DNA of 46,241 nt from Streptomyces sp. 150FB (GTDB taxonomy: Bacteria > Actinomycetota > Actinomycetes > Streptomycetales > Streptomycetaceae), in assembly GCF_000818195.1 (NCBI RefSeq), contig NZ_JTHL01000001.1, forward strand, positions 1,675,089-1,721,329. The letters run 5' to 3'. The translations under genes and the position numbers were made by a program. This document shows, piece by piece, positions 34,838 to 43,929 of the stretch. The notes beneath the pieces were generated by a model that saw only the letters and a list, made by a program, of their open reading frames with translations, was not told where the DNA came from and made no database searches. The stretch's first letter is position 1, and each line of letters opens with the position of its first letter.

Positions 34838-36262
34838 ATGAGCACTACCCGGGAGCACTCCGAGGCGCGGCTGCTGGTCCCCTCCCTGATGTTCATCGCC
34901 CTGGTCGTGGCGGCAGTCGCCAGCCTCGGGGCGCCGCTCATCACCAGCGTGGCGACCACGTTCCACGTCTCACTCGACAGCGCGCAGTGGACACTGACCA
35001 TCGCGCTGCTGAGCGGCGCGGTCGCCACGCCCATCCTCGGCCGGCTCGGAGCCGGCCCACACCGACGAGCCACGATTCTCGTCACGTTGGCGGTCGTCGT
35101 CGCCGGCAGTGCGCTCACCGTGCTACCGCTGCCGTTCGCGTGGCTGCTCGTCGGCAGGGCCGCACAAGGCGTCGGGCTCGGTCTGACGGCGCTGATGATG
35201 GGCGTGGCCCGCGACCATCTCCCCGAGGAGCGCAGCGCGCCCACCATCGCCCAGGTCTCGGTGGTCTCCATCATGGGGGTCGGTGTCGGCTACCCCCTCG
35301 CCGGCCTGCTCACCGAGTTCGGCGGGGTGCGCGCCGCCTATGGCCTCGGTCTGTTCGTCACCATCATCGCCTTCGTGGCCGCCTGGCGCTCCATACCCGT
35401 AGCCCCCGAAGGCCGCTCCGCCCACGTGGACATAGCGGGCGCGCTCCTCTTGGCGGGTGGACTGTTCCTCGTCCTGTTCCTTGCCGGCCAGAAGAGCCTG
35501 TGGAGCCATCACCTCGCCGTGGCGGTGGTCCTCGCCGTCGTCGCCGTGCTCCTGCTCTCCGCCTGGACCGTCTCCGGGCTGCGCGGCAAGACGCCCCTGG
35601 TCGATCTCCGGGCGTTCCGGCACCCGGCGGTCGCCGGAGCGAATGTCGCCATGTTCGTCGGTGCGATCGGCATGTACATCCTGCTCACGCTCATCACCCG
35701 GTACGCGCAGACGCCGCACAGCGCCGGCTACGGCTACGGGCTCACCACCTTCGTCGCCGGGCTGGTCCTGATCCCGTTCTCCGTGCTGGGGTTCGTTGCC
35801 GGCAAGCTCACGCCTCGGATGCTCAAACGGATCGACGCCCCCTTGCTCCTGGCCGGCAGCGCTGTCGTTATCGGTGGCGGGTTCGTCCTCTTCGCCGCGG
35901 CCCGGTCGAACCTTGCCGAGCTGTTCGTAGCAATGAGCGTGCTGGGCTTCGGTGTCGGCAGCTTCTCGGCCGCCATGCCCGGCGTCATCCTGGCCGTCAC
36001 CCCCAAAAGCGAGACGTCCAGTGCCATGAGCTTCAACTACGTCGTGCGCAGCGTCGGGTACTCGCTCGGCAGCGCCATCGGTGGCCTGGTCCTCGCCTTC
36101 GGCACCGACACCGGCCAGATCTTCCCGAACGACAGCGCCTACACCACGGCAGCGTTGGTCGGCATCGCCGCGATGGCGATCACGACGATCACCAGCCTTG
36201 TCCTGGCCCGCCAGCGCTCGCCCAAGGCCGAACCGACCGTCCCCACGGTCGGCGCGCCGTGA
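34838..36262 (+). CDS. MFS drug/metabolite exporter
   Basis: 474 residues from the ATG at 34838. About 14 hydrophobic helices, as in the DHA2 drug:H+ antiporter group. Family signatures are WTLTIALLSGAVATPILGRL in the first third, LVGRAAQGVGLGL near residue 107 (motif C-like Gly-rich helix) and GVGVGYPLAGLLTEFGG. It probably exports the polyketide and gives self-resistance. Its position at the end of the PKS block supports this but does not prove it. The ribosome site is weak (CGGGA). An integrase fragment begins directly at its stop codon. Confidence 0.88.
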   Translation: MSTTREHSEARLLVPSLMFIALVVAAVASLGAPLITSVATTFHVSLDSAQWTLTIALLSGAVATPILGRLGAGPHRRATILVTLAVVVAGSALTVLPLPFAWLLVGRAAQGVGLGLTALMMGVARDHLPEERSAPTIAQVSVVSIMGVGVGYPLAGLLTEFGGVRAAYGLGLFVTIIAFVAAWRSIPVAPEGRSAHVDIAGALLLAGGLFLVLFLAGQKSLWSHHLAVAVVLAVVAVLLLSAWTVSGLRGKTPLVDLRAFRHPAVAGANVAMFVGAIGMYILLTLITRYAQTPHSAGYGYGLTTFVAGLVLIPFSVLGFVAGKLTPRMLKRIDAPLLLAGSAVVIGGGFVLFAAARSNLAELFVAMSVLGFGVGSFSAAMPGVILAVTPKSETSSAMSFNYVVRSVGYSLGSAIGGLVLAFGTDTGQIFPNDSAYTTAALVGIAAMAITTITSLVLARQRSPKAEPTVPTVGAP

Positions 36263-36389
36263 TGTCGGTGAGGTACGACAGGTACCGCTCGATCGGACCG
36301 ACCGGCGCGTCGTCATCGCCGGGTACCGTCCACGATTCCTGCCGTGTCACCGGCGACACGACTCGCTGAACCAGCGTGATCCCCGGGCC
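36261..36389 (-). pseudogene. Tyrosine recombinase (integrase) N-terminal fragment
   Basis: The minus strand reads QRVVSPVTRQESWTVPGDDD, then APVGPIERYLSYLTDI. This looks like the SAM-like N-terminal start of a site-specific tyrosine integrase (Y-L-x-x-L-T-x-I pattern). Similarity stops exactly at the MFS stop codon (36260-36262), where RSPNTVKAY-like sequence would be expected. A stop codon lies upstream of the fragment (36390-36392). It appears to be a remnant cut by a rearrangement. Confidence 0.45.
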
Positions 36390-36480
36390 CTACTGGTTCA
36401 TGAAGGCAGGCGGGTCCGCGTTCGTACGTGGAGTGCACCCGACCCCGGCACGCGGGCGTTCACCAGCACCATGACGGACG

Positions 36481-36518
36481 CCTCAAACGAGCGTGGCACA
36501 CCTCAAGCGAGCATGGCG
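36481..36518 (+). repeat. Two-copy 20-base tandem repeat
   Basis: CCTCAAACGAGCGTGGCA at 36481 and CCTCAAGCGAGCATGGCG at 36501 differ at three positions. Function unknown. Confidence 0.6.
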
Positions 36519-36644
36519 AATGGGGCGAAGCACCACGAAGACCCTCCCGTAGATCTCGCCCGGGCTCACCAACGAAGAAATAAGACCAACGCGGCCTCGG
36601 CGAACACGGATAGGGGCCGAGCGGGGTCTCCACCACTCCATCAA

Positions 36645-36660
36645 TCGAACGAACGTGCGA
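36645..36660. promoter_or_regulatory. LexA (SOS) box of dnaE2
   Basis: TCGAAC-GAAC-GTGCGA matches the actinobacterial LexA operator TCGAAC-N4-GTTCGA with one mismatch (G for T in the right arm). It lies 71 bases before the dnaE2 start, where a repressor site is expected. DNA damage should induce the operon. Confidence 0.7.
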
Positions 36661-36730
36661 AAATTTGAGTTAGGGTGCTTCTCACGATCCAAATGACGCA
36701 AAGGGGGCTCATGGGAAGCAGGAGGTGTGT

Positions 36731-39700
36731 ATGTCGTTTACGCACCTCCGTGTCGCCAGCGGCTACTCGCTGCGCTACGGGGCCAGCCACCCCCACGCGC
36801 TGGCGGAGCGGGCTGCCGAGCGCGGGCTCGACACCCTGGCGCTGACCGACCGGGACTCGCTCGCGGGGGCGGTGCGTTTCGCCAAGGCGTGCGCGCGGGC
36901 CGGGGTCCGGCCGCTGTTCGGCGCCGACCTCGCGGTGCCCGGCATACCGACAGCCGGCCCCGCGCGTCCTGAGCGGCAGCGGACCCCGGCCAAGGGGGGC
37001 GCGTTCGTGACGGACGCGCCGCAGCGTGCGGTGTTCCTGGCCCGGACCGCGGGCGGCTGGGCCGAGCTGTGCCGCCTGGTGTCGGCGGCGTCGGATCAGG
37101 GCGTCACCTGGGAGGACCTCGCCTGCGAGGACGGCGAGCTGTTCGTGCTCCTCGGGGCGGATTCCGAGGTGGGGCAGGCGCTGGCGGCGGGGCGTCCCGA
37201 CCGGGCCGAGGCGTTGCTCGGTCCCTGGCGTGAGCGGTTCGGCCGGTCGCTGCGCCTAGAGGTGTCCTGGCATGGGCGGACCGGCACCGGACCGGGGTCG
37301 TTGCGGCTCGCCTCGCGGATGGCCGGCTTCGCCGCCGAGCAGCAGGTGGAGGCCGTATTGAGCAATGCCGTGCGTTACGCCGACCCGCACCAGGGCGAGG
37401 TCGCCGACATCCTGGACTCCGCTCGCCTGCTGGTGCCGGTCGACACCCGGGACGCGTCCCGTCTGGACAGCGGGCACCGGTGGCTGAAGGACGCCGGGGA
37501 GATGGAGCGGATCGCCGAGCGGATCGCCGAGGCGGTGGGCGGACAGGGTGTGGACGCCCGGCGTCTCCTCGCGGCGACCGAGGAGACGGCGGCGGCCTGC
37601 GTGGTCGACCCGGGTGAGGCGTTCGGCCTCGGCCGGCTGAATCTTCCCGAACCCGAACTAGTGGGCGCACGCGCCGAGTTGGCTGACCGGGTGCTGGCGG
37701 ACCGCTGCGCGGCGGGCATGATGGACCGCGACTACCACCGGGACGTCCTTCGCTGGGACCGCCTGGAGGACGAGCTGAGGATCATCGCCGGGCACGGTTT
37801 CGCCGGATACTTTCTCACCGTTGCCGAAGTGGCCTCGCAGGCGCAGAAGTTGGGCATCCGGGTCGCGGCCCGCGGCTCGGGAGTGGGATCGCTGGTCACG
37901 CATCTGCTGGGCATCAGTCCGGTCGACCCGGTGGCGCACGGTCTGCTCATGGAGCGGTTCCTGTCCGCGCGGCGGTCCGCGCTGCCCGACATCGATCTGG
38001 ACGTGGAGTCGGCGCGGCGCCTGGAGGTCTATCAGGCGGTACGGACACGTTTCGGAGCCGACCGGGTGGCAACGCTCGCGGTGTACAAGACCTACCGGGC
38101 ACGCGGGGCGATCGAGGACGTGGCGCGGGCCCGGGGCATGGACCCCGACCAGGCGGCACGCCTCGCCAAGGCGTTCCCGCACATCCGGGCAGAAGACGTA
38201 CGGGCGGCGCTCGCCGAACTGCCGGAGCTGCGCGAGGTCGCCGCCGAGGACCACGGCCGGCTCTGGGAGCTGGTGGAAGCGCTGGACGGGCTGCCGCACG
38301 AGGCGGCGATGCACCCCTGCGGGCTCCTCGTCTCCAACGCCGGGCTGCTGCGGCGCACCCCGGTGGCGCCGACCACCGTGGCGAACATCGCCATGTCGCA
38401 GTTCGACAAGGAGGACATCGAGGACACCGGGCACCCGAAGATCGACGTCATCGGTGTACGCATGCAGTCGGCGCTCGCCCACGCGGTCGCCGAGATCGAG
38501 CGCGTCACCGGCGAACACCTCGACCTGGACGACCCCGCGCAGGTCCCGCAGGACGACCCCGCCACGTACGACCTGATCACGTCCGGAGACACGATGGGCA
38601 CCTTCCAGTTGGAGAGTCCCGGGCAGCGCGAACTTGTCCGGAATCTGCGGCCGCGCTCGTTCGGCGACCTGGCTCTCGACATCAGCCTGTTCCGGCCCGG
38701 GCCGGTGGCCGCCAACATGGTGGCTCCGCTGATCGAGGCCCGCGACGGCCGGACCCCGACCCGCTACCCGCACCCCGATCTGAAGCCGATCCTGCGGGAG
38801 ACCGAGGGGCAGGTGGTCTTCCACGAGCAGGTCATCGCGATCATGGCGACGATGACCGGGTGCGACCGGGGCATGGCGGACGAAGCGCGCCGAGCCCTGT
38901 CCAGCCCCGAGCGGCAGGGCCGGGTGCGGGCCTGGTTCGCCGACCAGGCCCGGAAGCGCGGTTATCCGGTGGAGGCGGTACGGGAGGTGTGGAACATCCT
39001 GGAGGGCTTCGGCAGTTTCGGCTTCGCCAAGGCGCACGCCGCGGCTTTCGCGCAGCCCGCGTACCAGTCGAGCTGGCTCAAGGCCCACCGGATGGCGGCC
39101 CTGCTCGCCGGGCTGCTCACGCACGATCCGGGGATGTACCACAAGCGCGTTCTGGCCGCGGACGCCCGCCGCCACGGCGTACCCCTGCTGCTGCCCGACA
39201 TCAACCACTCGCAGGCCGCACACATAATCGAACTGGTGTCCGGCAAATGGGGGGTTCGGATCGGTCTGTCGCAGATACGCGGCATCACCACGGCCGAGAG
39301 TGAACGCATCACCGCCGGGCAGCCCTACACCTCCCTGGAGGACTTCTGGCAGCGCGCCCGGCCCAGCCGCCCCCTGTCCGAACGCCTGGCCAGGGTCGGA
39401 GCGATGGACACCTTCGGACCCCGTCGCGAACTTCTGCTGAAACTCACCGAACTGCACCGCTCCGGCCGCGGCCGGAGCTCCTCCGCGGGACAGCTCCCCA
39501 TGGAGAACGGCGGCACCGGCACCGAGCCGGACGACACCACCATGGCCACAGGTCTTCTGACCATGAGCGGCTCCGAGCAGCTCGGCGCGGAGCTGGACGT
39601 GCTCGGCATGGACGTCTCACGCCACCTGCTGGAAGACCACCAGGACCTGCTGGCCGACATCGGCGTGACGCCTGCCGCCGCTCTGTCCGGGCTGCGGCAC

Positions 39701-40174
39701 GGTGCCACCGTGCTGGTCGCCGGCGTCAAGGTCGCCACCCAGACCCCGCCGATCCGCTCGGGCAAGCGGGTCATCTTCGCCACCCTCGACGACCCGACGG
39801 GCCTGTCCGACCTGGCATTCTTCGAGGACAGCCACGCACGCTGCGCCCATACGGTCTTCCACAGCGGCCTGTTGCTCGTCCGCGGGACCCTGGCCGGCCG
39901 CCCACCGCGCGCCTTCAGTATCACCGGCACGGCCGCCTGGGACCTGGCCGAGCTGATCGAGCTGTACGGCGACGGCGGCCCGGCCGCCGTCGCCGACCGG
40001 CTCGCCCGTCCCGCGACTGCCGAACGTCAGGCCGGTACGCACCGGACCATCGCCCAGCCGACCGGCACCGCCCTCCATCCCTGGGCCGACCTGAAACCGC
40101 CCGGAACCCCGGCCGCCCTCACCGCTCTCGACGGAAGGACCTTCCATCATGCGAGTCCCGGAAGCGCAGGGTGA
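36731..40174 (+). CDS. dnaE2: Error-prone DNA polymerase III alpha subunit DnaE2
   Basis: 1147 residues. PHP domain at the N-terminus (FTHLRVASGYSLRYGA...LALTDRDSLAG), polymerase palm with the metal-binding pair in ALPDIDLDVE near residue 419, the FGSFGFAKAHAAAFA segment near residue 762, and the OB-fold near 990-1060 (KRVIFATLDDPTGLSDLAFFED). The short C-terminus after the OB fold and the SOS box favour DnaE2 (mutagenic translesion synthesis) over the replicative DnaE1. Start at 36731: AGGAGG lies 5 bases upstream. It is followed after 6 bases by a Y-family-like gene. ImuA', often part of the cassette, is missing. Confidence 0.92.
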   Translation: MSFTHLRVASGYSLRYGASHPHALAERAAERGLDTLALTDRDSLAGAVRFAKACARAGVRPLFGADLAVPGIPTAGPARPERQRTPAKGGAFVTDAPQRAVFLARTAGGWAELCRLVSAASDQGVTWEDLACEDGELFVLLGADSEVGQALAAGRPDRAEALLGPWRERFGRSLRLEVSWHGRTGTGPGSLRLASRMAGFAAEQQVEAVLSNAVRYADPHQGEVADILDSARLLVPVDTRDASRLDSGHRWLKDAGEMERIAERIAEAVGGQGVDARRLLAATEETAAACVVDPGEAFGLGRLNLPEPELVGARAELADRVLADRCAAGMMDRDYHRDVLRWDRLEDELRIIAGHGFAGYFLTVAEVASQAQKLGIRVAARGSGVGSLVTHLLGISPVDPVAHGLLMERFLSARRSALPDIDLDVESARRLEVYQAVRTRFGADRVATLAVYKTYRARGAIEDVARARGMDPDQAARLAKAFPHIRAEDVRAALAELPELREVAAEDHGRLWELVEALDGLPHEAAMHPCGLLVSNAGLLRRTPVAPTTVANIAMSQFDKEDIEDTGHPKIDVIGVRMQSALAHAVAEIERVTGEHLDLDDPAQVPQDDPATYDLITSGDTMGTFQLESPGQRELVRNLRPRSFGDLALDISLFRPGPVAANMVAPLIEARDGRTPTRYPHPDLKPILRETEGQVVFHEQVIAIMATMTGCDRGMADEARRALSSPERQGRVRAWFADQARKRGYPVEAVREVWNILEGFGSFGFAKAHAAAFAQPAYQSSWLKAHRMAALLAGLLTHDPGMYHKRVLAADARRHGVPLLLPDINHSQAAHIIELVSGKWGVRIGLSQIRGITTAESERITAGQPYTSLEDFWQRARPSRPLSERLARVGAMDTFGPRRELLLKLTELHRSGRGRSSSAGQLPMENGGTGTEPDDTTMATGLLTMSGSEQLGAELDVLGMDVSRHLLEDHQDLLADIGVTPAAALSGLRHGATVLVAGVKVATQTPPIRSGKRVIFATLDDPTGLSDLAFFEDSHARCAHTVFHSGLLLVRGTLAGRPPRAFSITGTAAWDLAELIELYGDGGPAAVADRLARPATAERQAGTHRTIAQPTGTALHPWADLKPPGTPAALTALDGRTFHHASPGSAG

Positions 40175-40180
40175 CTGCCG

Positions 40181-41152
40181 ATGATCCTCTACCTCCACTT
40201 CGGCCCGCAGCCCGAGCCGATATACCACCAACTCCTCGCCACAATCCATGAGTTCACGCCCGCGACCCAAGCGCTGCCGCCGGATGCGGCACTCGCCGAC
40301 GTGTCCGGGAGCATGCGGTACTTCGACCGCGATGCCACCGGCCTGGCGGCCCTGATCCGGATGCGGGCCGCCGCGGCCCTCGACGTCGACGCGACTGTCG
40401 GCATCGCCCCCAACCCCCTGCTCGCCCAACTGGCCGCCCATCGCGGCGCCCCCGGTACGATCCGTGCCGTCCCCGACGACCCCGAGGCCATCACCACATT
40501 CCTCACCGGTCTGCCCGCCGGTACGCTGCCCGGAGTCGGCCCGGCGACGGCGCACACCCTGGCTTCCTACGGCCTGTCCACCGCCGACCAGATCGCCGCC
40601 ACCCCTCTGCTCACCCTCCAGCGCATCCTGGGAGCGGCCGCCGGACGTCAGCTCCATCAGCGCGCGTCCGGCATCGACCCCACCCGCGTCACCCCCGGTG
40701 CCCCGCCCCGCACGTACAGCGCCGAGCACCGCTTCGTACGCGACGAACTCGACTCCGACCGCCAGCACGACACCCTGACCCATCTCGCCGAGCATCTCGG
40801 GGCACGGCTCCGCGGCGAGCACCAGGCCTGCCAGTCCCTGACCCTGACCGTCCAGTATGCCAACCACTCGACAACCACCCGCAGTCGCACCCTGGCCGAA
40901 CCCACCGCACACAGCCCTCAACTCCGCGCGGAAGCACACGCGTTGCACAAGACTCTGGGGTTGCAGAGAGCCCGGGTCCGTCGCCTCACACTGCGTGCGG
41001 GGGATCTGTGCGACGCGGGTTCGGTGTCCCGGCAGTTGGTCTTCGGCCTCGACAACGACAAAGCGCGTCGCATCGAGGCCGCCGCCGATCGAGCCCAGGC
41101 ACGCTTCGGCCCGGGCACGGTGCGACCTGCCAGTACCGCGGGGATGGTGTGA
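40181..41152 (+). CDS. ImuB-like Y-family polymerase homologue, N-terminally reduced
   Basis: 323 residues. Helix-hairpin-helix and little-finger regions are recognisable: GTLPGVGPATAHTLASYGL near residue 115 and RTYSAEHRFVRDEL near residue 180. The palm is reduced: the first catalytic motif (DxDaFFAsVE) is absent (MILYLHFGPQPEP), and the SIDE motif is replaced by ADVSGS. VGIAPNPLLAQLAA is kept. Loss of the acidic residues suggests no polymerase activity. In ImuB such inactive proteins couple DnaE2 to the sliding clamp. Co-transcribed with dnaE2. Confidence 0.72.
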   Translation: MILYLHFGPQPEPIYHQLLATIHEFTPATQALPPDAALADVSGSMRYFDRDATGLAALIRMRAAAALDVDATVGIAPNPLLAQLAAHRGAPGTIRAVPDDPEAITTFLTGLPAGTLPGVGPATAHTLASYGLSTADQIAATPLLTLQRILGAAAGRQLHQRASGIDPTRVTPGAPPRTYSAEHRFVRDELDSDRQHDTLTHLAEHLGARLRGEHQACQSLTLTVQYANHSTTTRSRTLAEPTAHSPQLRAEAHALHKTLGLQRARVRRLTLRAGDLCDAGSVSRQLVFGLDNDKARRIEAAADRAQARFGPGTVRPASTAGMV

Positions 41153-41290
41153 GCCCCCGGTGGGGCCGTCGCCGTGGTTGCCTCCCAGGGCAGCCCTACG
41201 ACACCACCCAACAAAGCCCTACTAGCTGGGCGTCAGCCATTCAGACCCCTCCCACCTGCGGAAATACCGGGCGACCCGGACGGTGGGGGC

Positions 41291-42433
41291 ATGACTTTCG
41301 TCGACGAGGTGAAGAACGCCGTCACTCCACGGGCAGCCCTGCTCGTCATCGGTGTACTGGCGTTGCAGCTCCTGTTCATCGCGTCCTACGTGGGTGCTCT
41401 GCACCATCCGAAACCCACGGACGTGAAGGTCGCCGTCGTGGCTCCCGGGTCGATCGCCGGCCAGTTGGCCGATGAGCTGAGGCAGTTGCCCGGCGGTCCG
41501 CTGGACCCGCGCACGCTCCCCGACGAGAAGAAGGCGCGCGAGCAGATGCTGAACCGCGACATCGATGCCGCGCTCCTCATCGATGCGAAGTCCTCGACCG
41601 ACACACTGCTGATCGCCTCGGGCCAGGGGTCCACCGAGACCAGCACCCTGCTGAACCTCTTCGAGCAGATCGAGGCCCAGCAGCAGCGCACCCTCAAGCT
41701 CGACGATGTCGCGCCCGCCTCCCAGGAGGACGCGGACGGGCTCTCGTCCTTCTATCTGGTCGTGGGCTGGTGCGTCGGCGGCTACCTGTGCGCGGCGATC
41801 CTCGCGATCAGCGCGGGGGCGAGGCCGGCCAACCGCAGCAGGGCCGTGATCCGGCTGATCGTGACGGCCCTGTACGCCGTCGCGGGCGGACTGATCGGCG
41901 CGGTGATCACCGGACCGATCCTGGGCGCGCTGCCCGGCAGCCTCTGGGGGCTGTGGGGGCTCGGCGCGCTCACGGTCTTCGCGGTCGGCGCAGCCACCCT
42001 GGCCTTTCAGTCGATCTTCGGTGTGGTCGGAATCGGCCTGGCGATCCTGGTGGTCGTCGTCGCCGGCAACCCGAGCGCCGGCGGCGCCTTCCCGCTCCCG
42101 CTGCTGCCGGATTTCTGGCGGGCGATCGGTCCCGCGCTGCCGGTGGGCGCCGCCACCTGGGTGGCCCGCTCGATCGCGTACTTCCGGGGCAACGCGGTCA
42201 CCGGACCGCTGCTGATCCTCTCCTCGTGGGCGTTCGTCGGCACGGTGGTGACGCTGGTCATGGCGTCGCTGCGGCGCAAGGACCGGCCGGCGGGCCCGGC
42301 CATGGCCCCGGCGGAGGACCGGCCACCCGGCCCGGGAGACGAGGGCGGTCGTACGGAGGGTACGGAGCCCGGCGCCGAAGGTCCGGAGCCGGGCACCCCC
42401 ACGGGACCCCGAACCGGAGCGACCCCCGTGTAA
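41291..42433 (+). CDS. YhgE/Pip-like (ABC-2 type, DUF3533-like) membrane protein
   Basis: 380 residues from the ATG at 41291 behind GGTGGGGGC. One N-terminal helix (LLVIGVLALQLLFIASYVGAL), an extracellular loop of about 130 residues, and a C-terminal block of five to six helices. This is the layout of the phage-infection-protein/ABC-2 permease group that includes YhgE. The last 40 residues are Pro/Gly/Glu-rich. Function unknown; some relatives are linked to export of small proteins or lipids. Confidence 0.65.
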   Translation: MTFVDEVKNAVTPRAALLVIGVLALQLLFIASYVGALHHPKPTDVKVAVVAPGSIAGQLADELRQLPGGPLDPRTLPDEKKAREQMLNRDIDAALLIDAKSSTDTLLIASGQGSTETSTLLNLFEQIEAQQQRTLKLDDVAPASQEDADGLSSFYLVVGWCVGGYLCAAILAISAGARPANRSRAVIRLIVTALYAVAGGLIGAVITGPILGALPGSLWGLWGLGALTVFAVGAATLAFQSIFGVVGIGLAILVVVVAGNPSAGGAFPLPLLPDFWRAIGPALPVGAATWVARSIAYFRGNAVTGPLLILSSWAFVGTVVTLVMASLRRKDRPAGPAMAPAEDRPPGPGDEGGRTEGTEPGAEGPEPGTPTGPRTGATPV

Positions 42434-42478
42434 CCCCGCGTGACCCGGCATCAGCCGGACCCGCACCGGACACGCGGA

Positions 42479-42511
42479 AGCCCGGCCCACCGATGGATGG
42501 TGGGCCGGGCT
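42479..42511. terminator. Bidirectional terminator hairpin
   Basis: 13-base perfect arms AGCCCGGCCCACC (42479-42491) and GGTGGGCCGGGCT (42499-42511) with a 7-base loop. It lies between the convergent membrane-protein (stop 42433) and protease (stop 42547) genes. Confidence 0.85.
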
Positions 42512-42546
42512 CCCGCCGTCAGGCGTTTCCGGTGGCGGTCAGCCGA

Positions 42547-43644
42547 TCAGCCGATCTCCGAACCGGTGGCGGAGAGCGCCGCCGTCGCCGGCTGGAAGAA
42601 CGTCTCACCGCCGGAGGTGCAGTCACCGCTGCCGCCCGAGGTCAGCCCGATCGCCGAGCTGCCCGAGAAGAGCGAACCGCCGCTGTCGCCGGGCTCGGCG
42701 CAGACGTTGGTGTCGATGAGCCCGTTGACGATGTCGCCGTTGCCGTAGTTCACGGTGGCGTCGAGTCCGGTGACCTGGCCGTCGTGCACCTGGGAGGTGG
42801 AGCCGCTGCGGGTCACGTTCATCCCGACAGTGGCCTCGGCCGCCTTGGTGATGCTCTGCGCGCTGCCGTTGTAGAGGTCGACCTCACTCGGGTGCGCCAC
42901 GCCGGAGGCGTACTTGACCAGGCCGTAGTCGTTGCCCGGGAACTTGGACTGGGAGGTCGTGCCGACCGCGTTGCCCTGGGCGTCGGACCAGTCCGTGATC
43001 TCCGCCGTGCAGTGCCCGGCGGTCAGGAAGTACGGCTGACCGCCCTTGACCACGTTGAAGCCGACCGAGCAGCGTCCCGACCCACCGGGCACCGGACCGC
43101 TGACCGCGTCGCCGCCGGCGATGAAGGGCTTGAACGCCCCCGCCGTCTGCTTGAGCGTGGCCTTGCCGCCGAGGTCCTTCACCACACCGCTGAGCTTGTC
43201 CCAGGCGGCGCCCTTGACCGTGCTGTCGGCCGTGACCACCATCTTGTTGGCCACCGGGTCGAAGGACCAGGAGGTACCCGGGATCGTCGCCTCGGAGACC
43301 AGCGTCTGCCGGGCGCTCTTGAGGTCGGCGAGGGAGTTCTCGACGACTCTGGCCTTGCCGCCGGCCTGGCGCACGACTTCGGCCGCCTGATCGTCGACCA
43401 CGTTCACCACGAGCGCCTTGGCCTTGGCGTCGTAGTACGAACCGGCCGCGTCGGCACCCAGGCTCTTGTCCAGGGTGGAGGAGAGAGTTCCGGCCGCGGT
43501 CGCCGTCAGCGACTTCACCGTGAAGTCAGGGGTGGCCTCACTGGCGTTCGCAGTCTGGAAGGTGACGCCCGCCGTCACCAGAGCGACGACAGCGGTGCCC
43601 GCCATTGCCGCACGCTTCGTGGATATGTGTCGATGCTTCAACAC
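42547..43644 (-). CDS. Secreted streptogrisin-type serine protease with prodomain
   Basis: 365 residues from a GTG at 43644 behind AGGAGG. Signal peptide about 1-34, alpha-lytic-type prodomain to about 175 ([20 protein letters not shown]), mature S1 domain from IAGGDAV. Triad: His in [10 protein letters not shown], Asp in FPGNDYGLV, Ser in [10 protein letters not shown]. Cys pairs around these residues are kept. It is an extracellular protease activated by removal of its prodomain. It is paralogous to the gene at 43930, but the prodomain is longer. Confidence 0.92.
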   Translation of the reverse strand: MLKHRHISTKRAAMAGTAVVALVTAGVTFQTANASEATPDFTVKSLTATAAGTLSSTLDKSLGADAAGSYYDAKAKALVVNVVDDQAAEVVRQAGGKARVVENSLADLKSARQTLVSEATIPGTSWSFDPVANKMVVTADSTVKGAAWDKLSGVVKDLGGKATLKQTAGAFKPFIAGGDAVSGPVPGGSGRCSVGFNVVKGGQPYFLTAGHCTAEITDWSDAQGNAVGTTSQSKFPGNDYGLVKYASGVAHPSEVDLYNGSAQSITKAAEATVGMNVTRSGSTSQVHDGQVTGLDATVNYGNGDIVNGLIDTNVCAEPGDSGGSLFSGSSAIGLTSGGSGDCTSGGETFFQPATAALSATGSEIG

Positions 43645-43858
43645 TGACCTCCTGTGGGGGCCGAGTCGGGGCAAGTGGGGTGCTCCGACCCGGAGGATGG
43701 GCCGCTCACTATTCCGAGACCGGCCAGTAGCACACAAGGTCGCCCACCAGACACGCACACGACAACACCAATACGCCCACGCGGCCTACACCTCCGACTC
43801 GCACGGGTCGGGGAGCAACCGTCCCGTTCGCGAAGACCGCCGCCGCCCGGGCCCCGGC

Positions 43859-43902
43859 GGAAGGCGGGTCCCCGCCCGGAGTCTGGCGGGGACTCACCTT
43901 CC
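43859..43902 (-). terminator. Terminator of the sprB-like gene
   Basis: Extended stem, about 17 pairs with one mismatch: GGAAGG/CCTTCC outside and GTCCCCGC (43868-43875)/GCGGGGAC (43886-43893) inside. It lies about 30 bases past the stop codon of the minus-strand protease gene. Confidence 0.75.
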
Positions 43903-43929
43903 GCTGGTCGTACGTACGTACGGATCCGG

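Larger units (their letters stand above)
36390..36730. other. Region upstream of dnaE2
   Basis: 341 bases without a gene. It holds a pair of imperfect 18-base direct repeats (36481-36518), a LexA-type box (36645-36660) and a strong ribosome site, AGGAGG, at 36720-36725. Confidence 0.5.
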
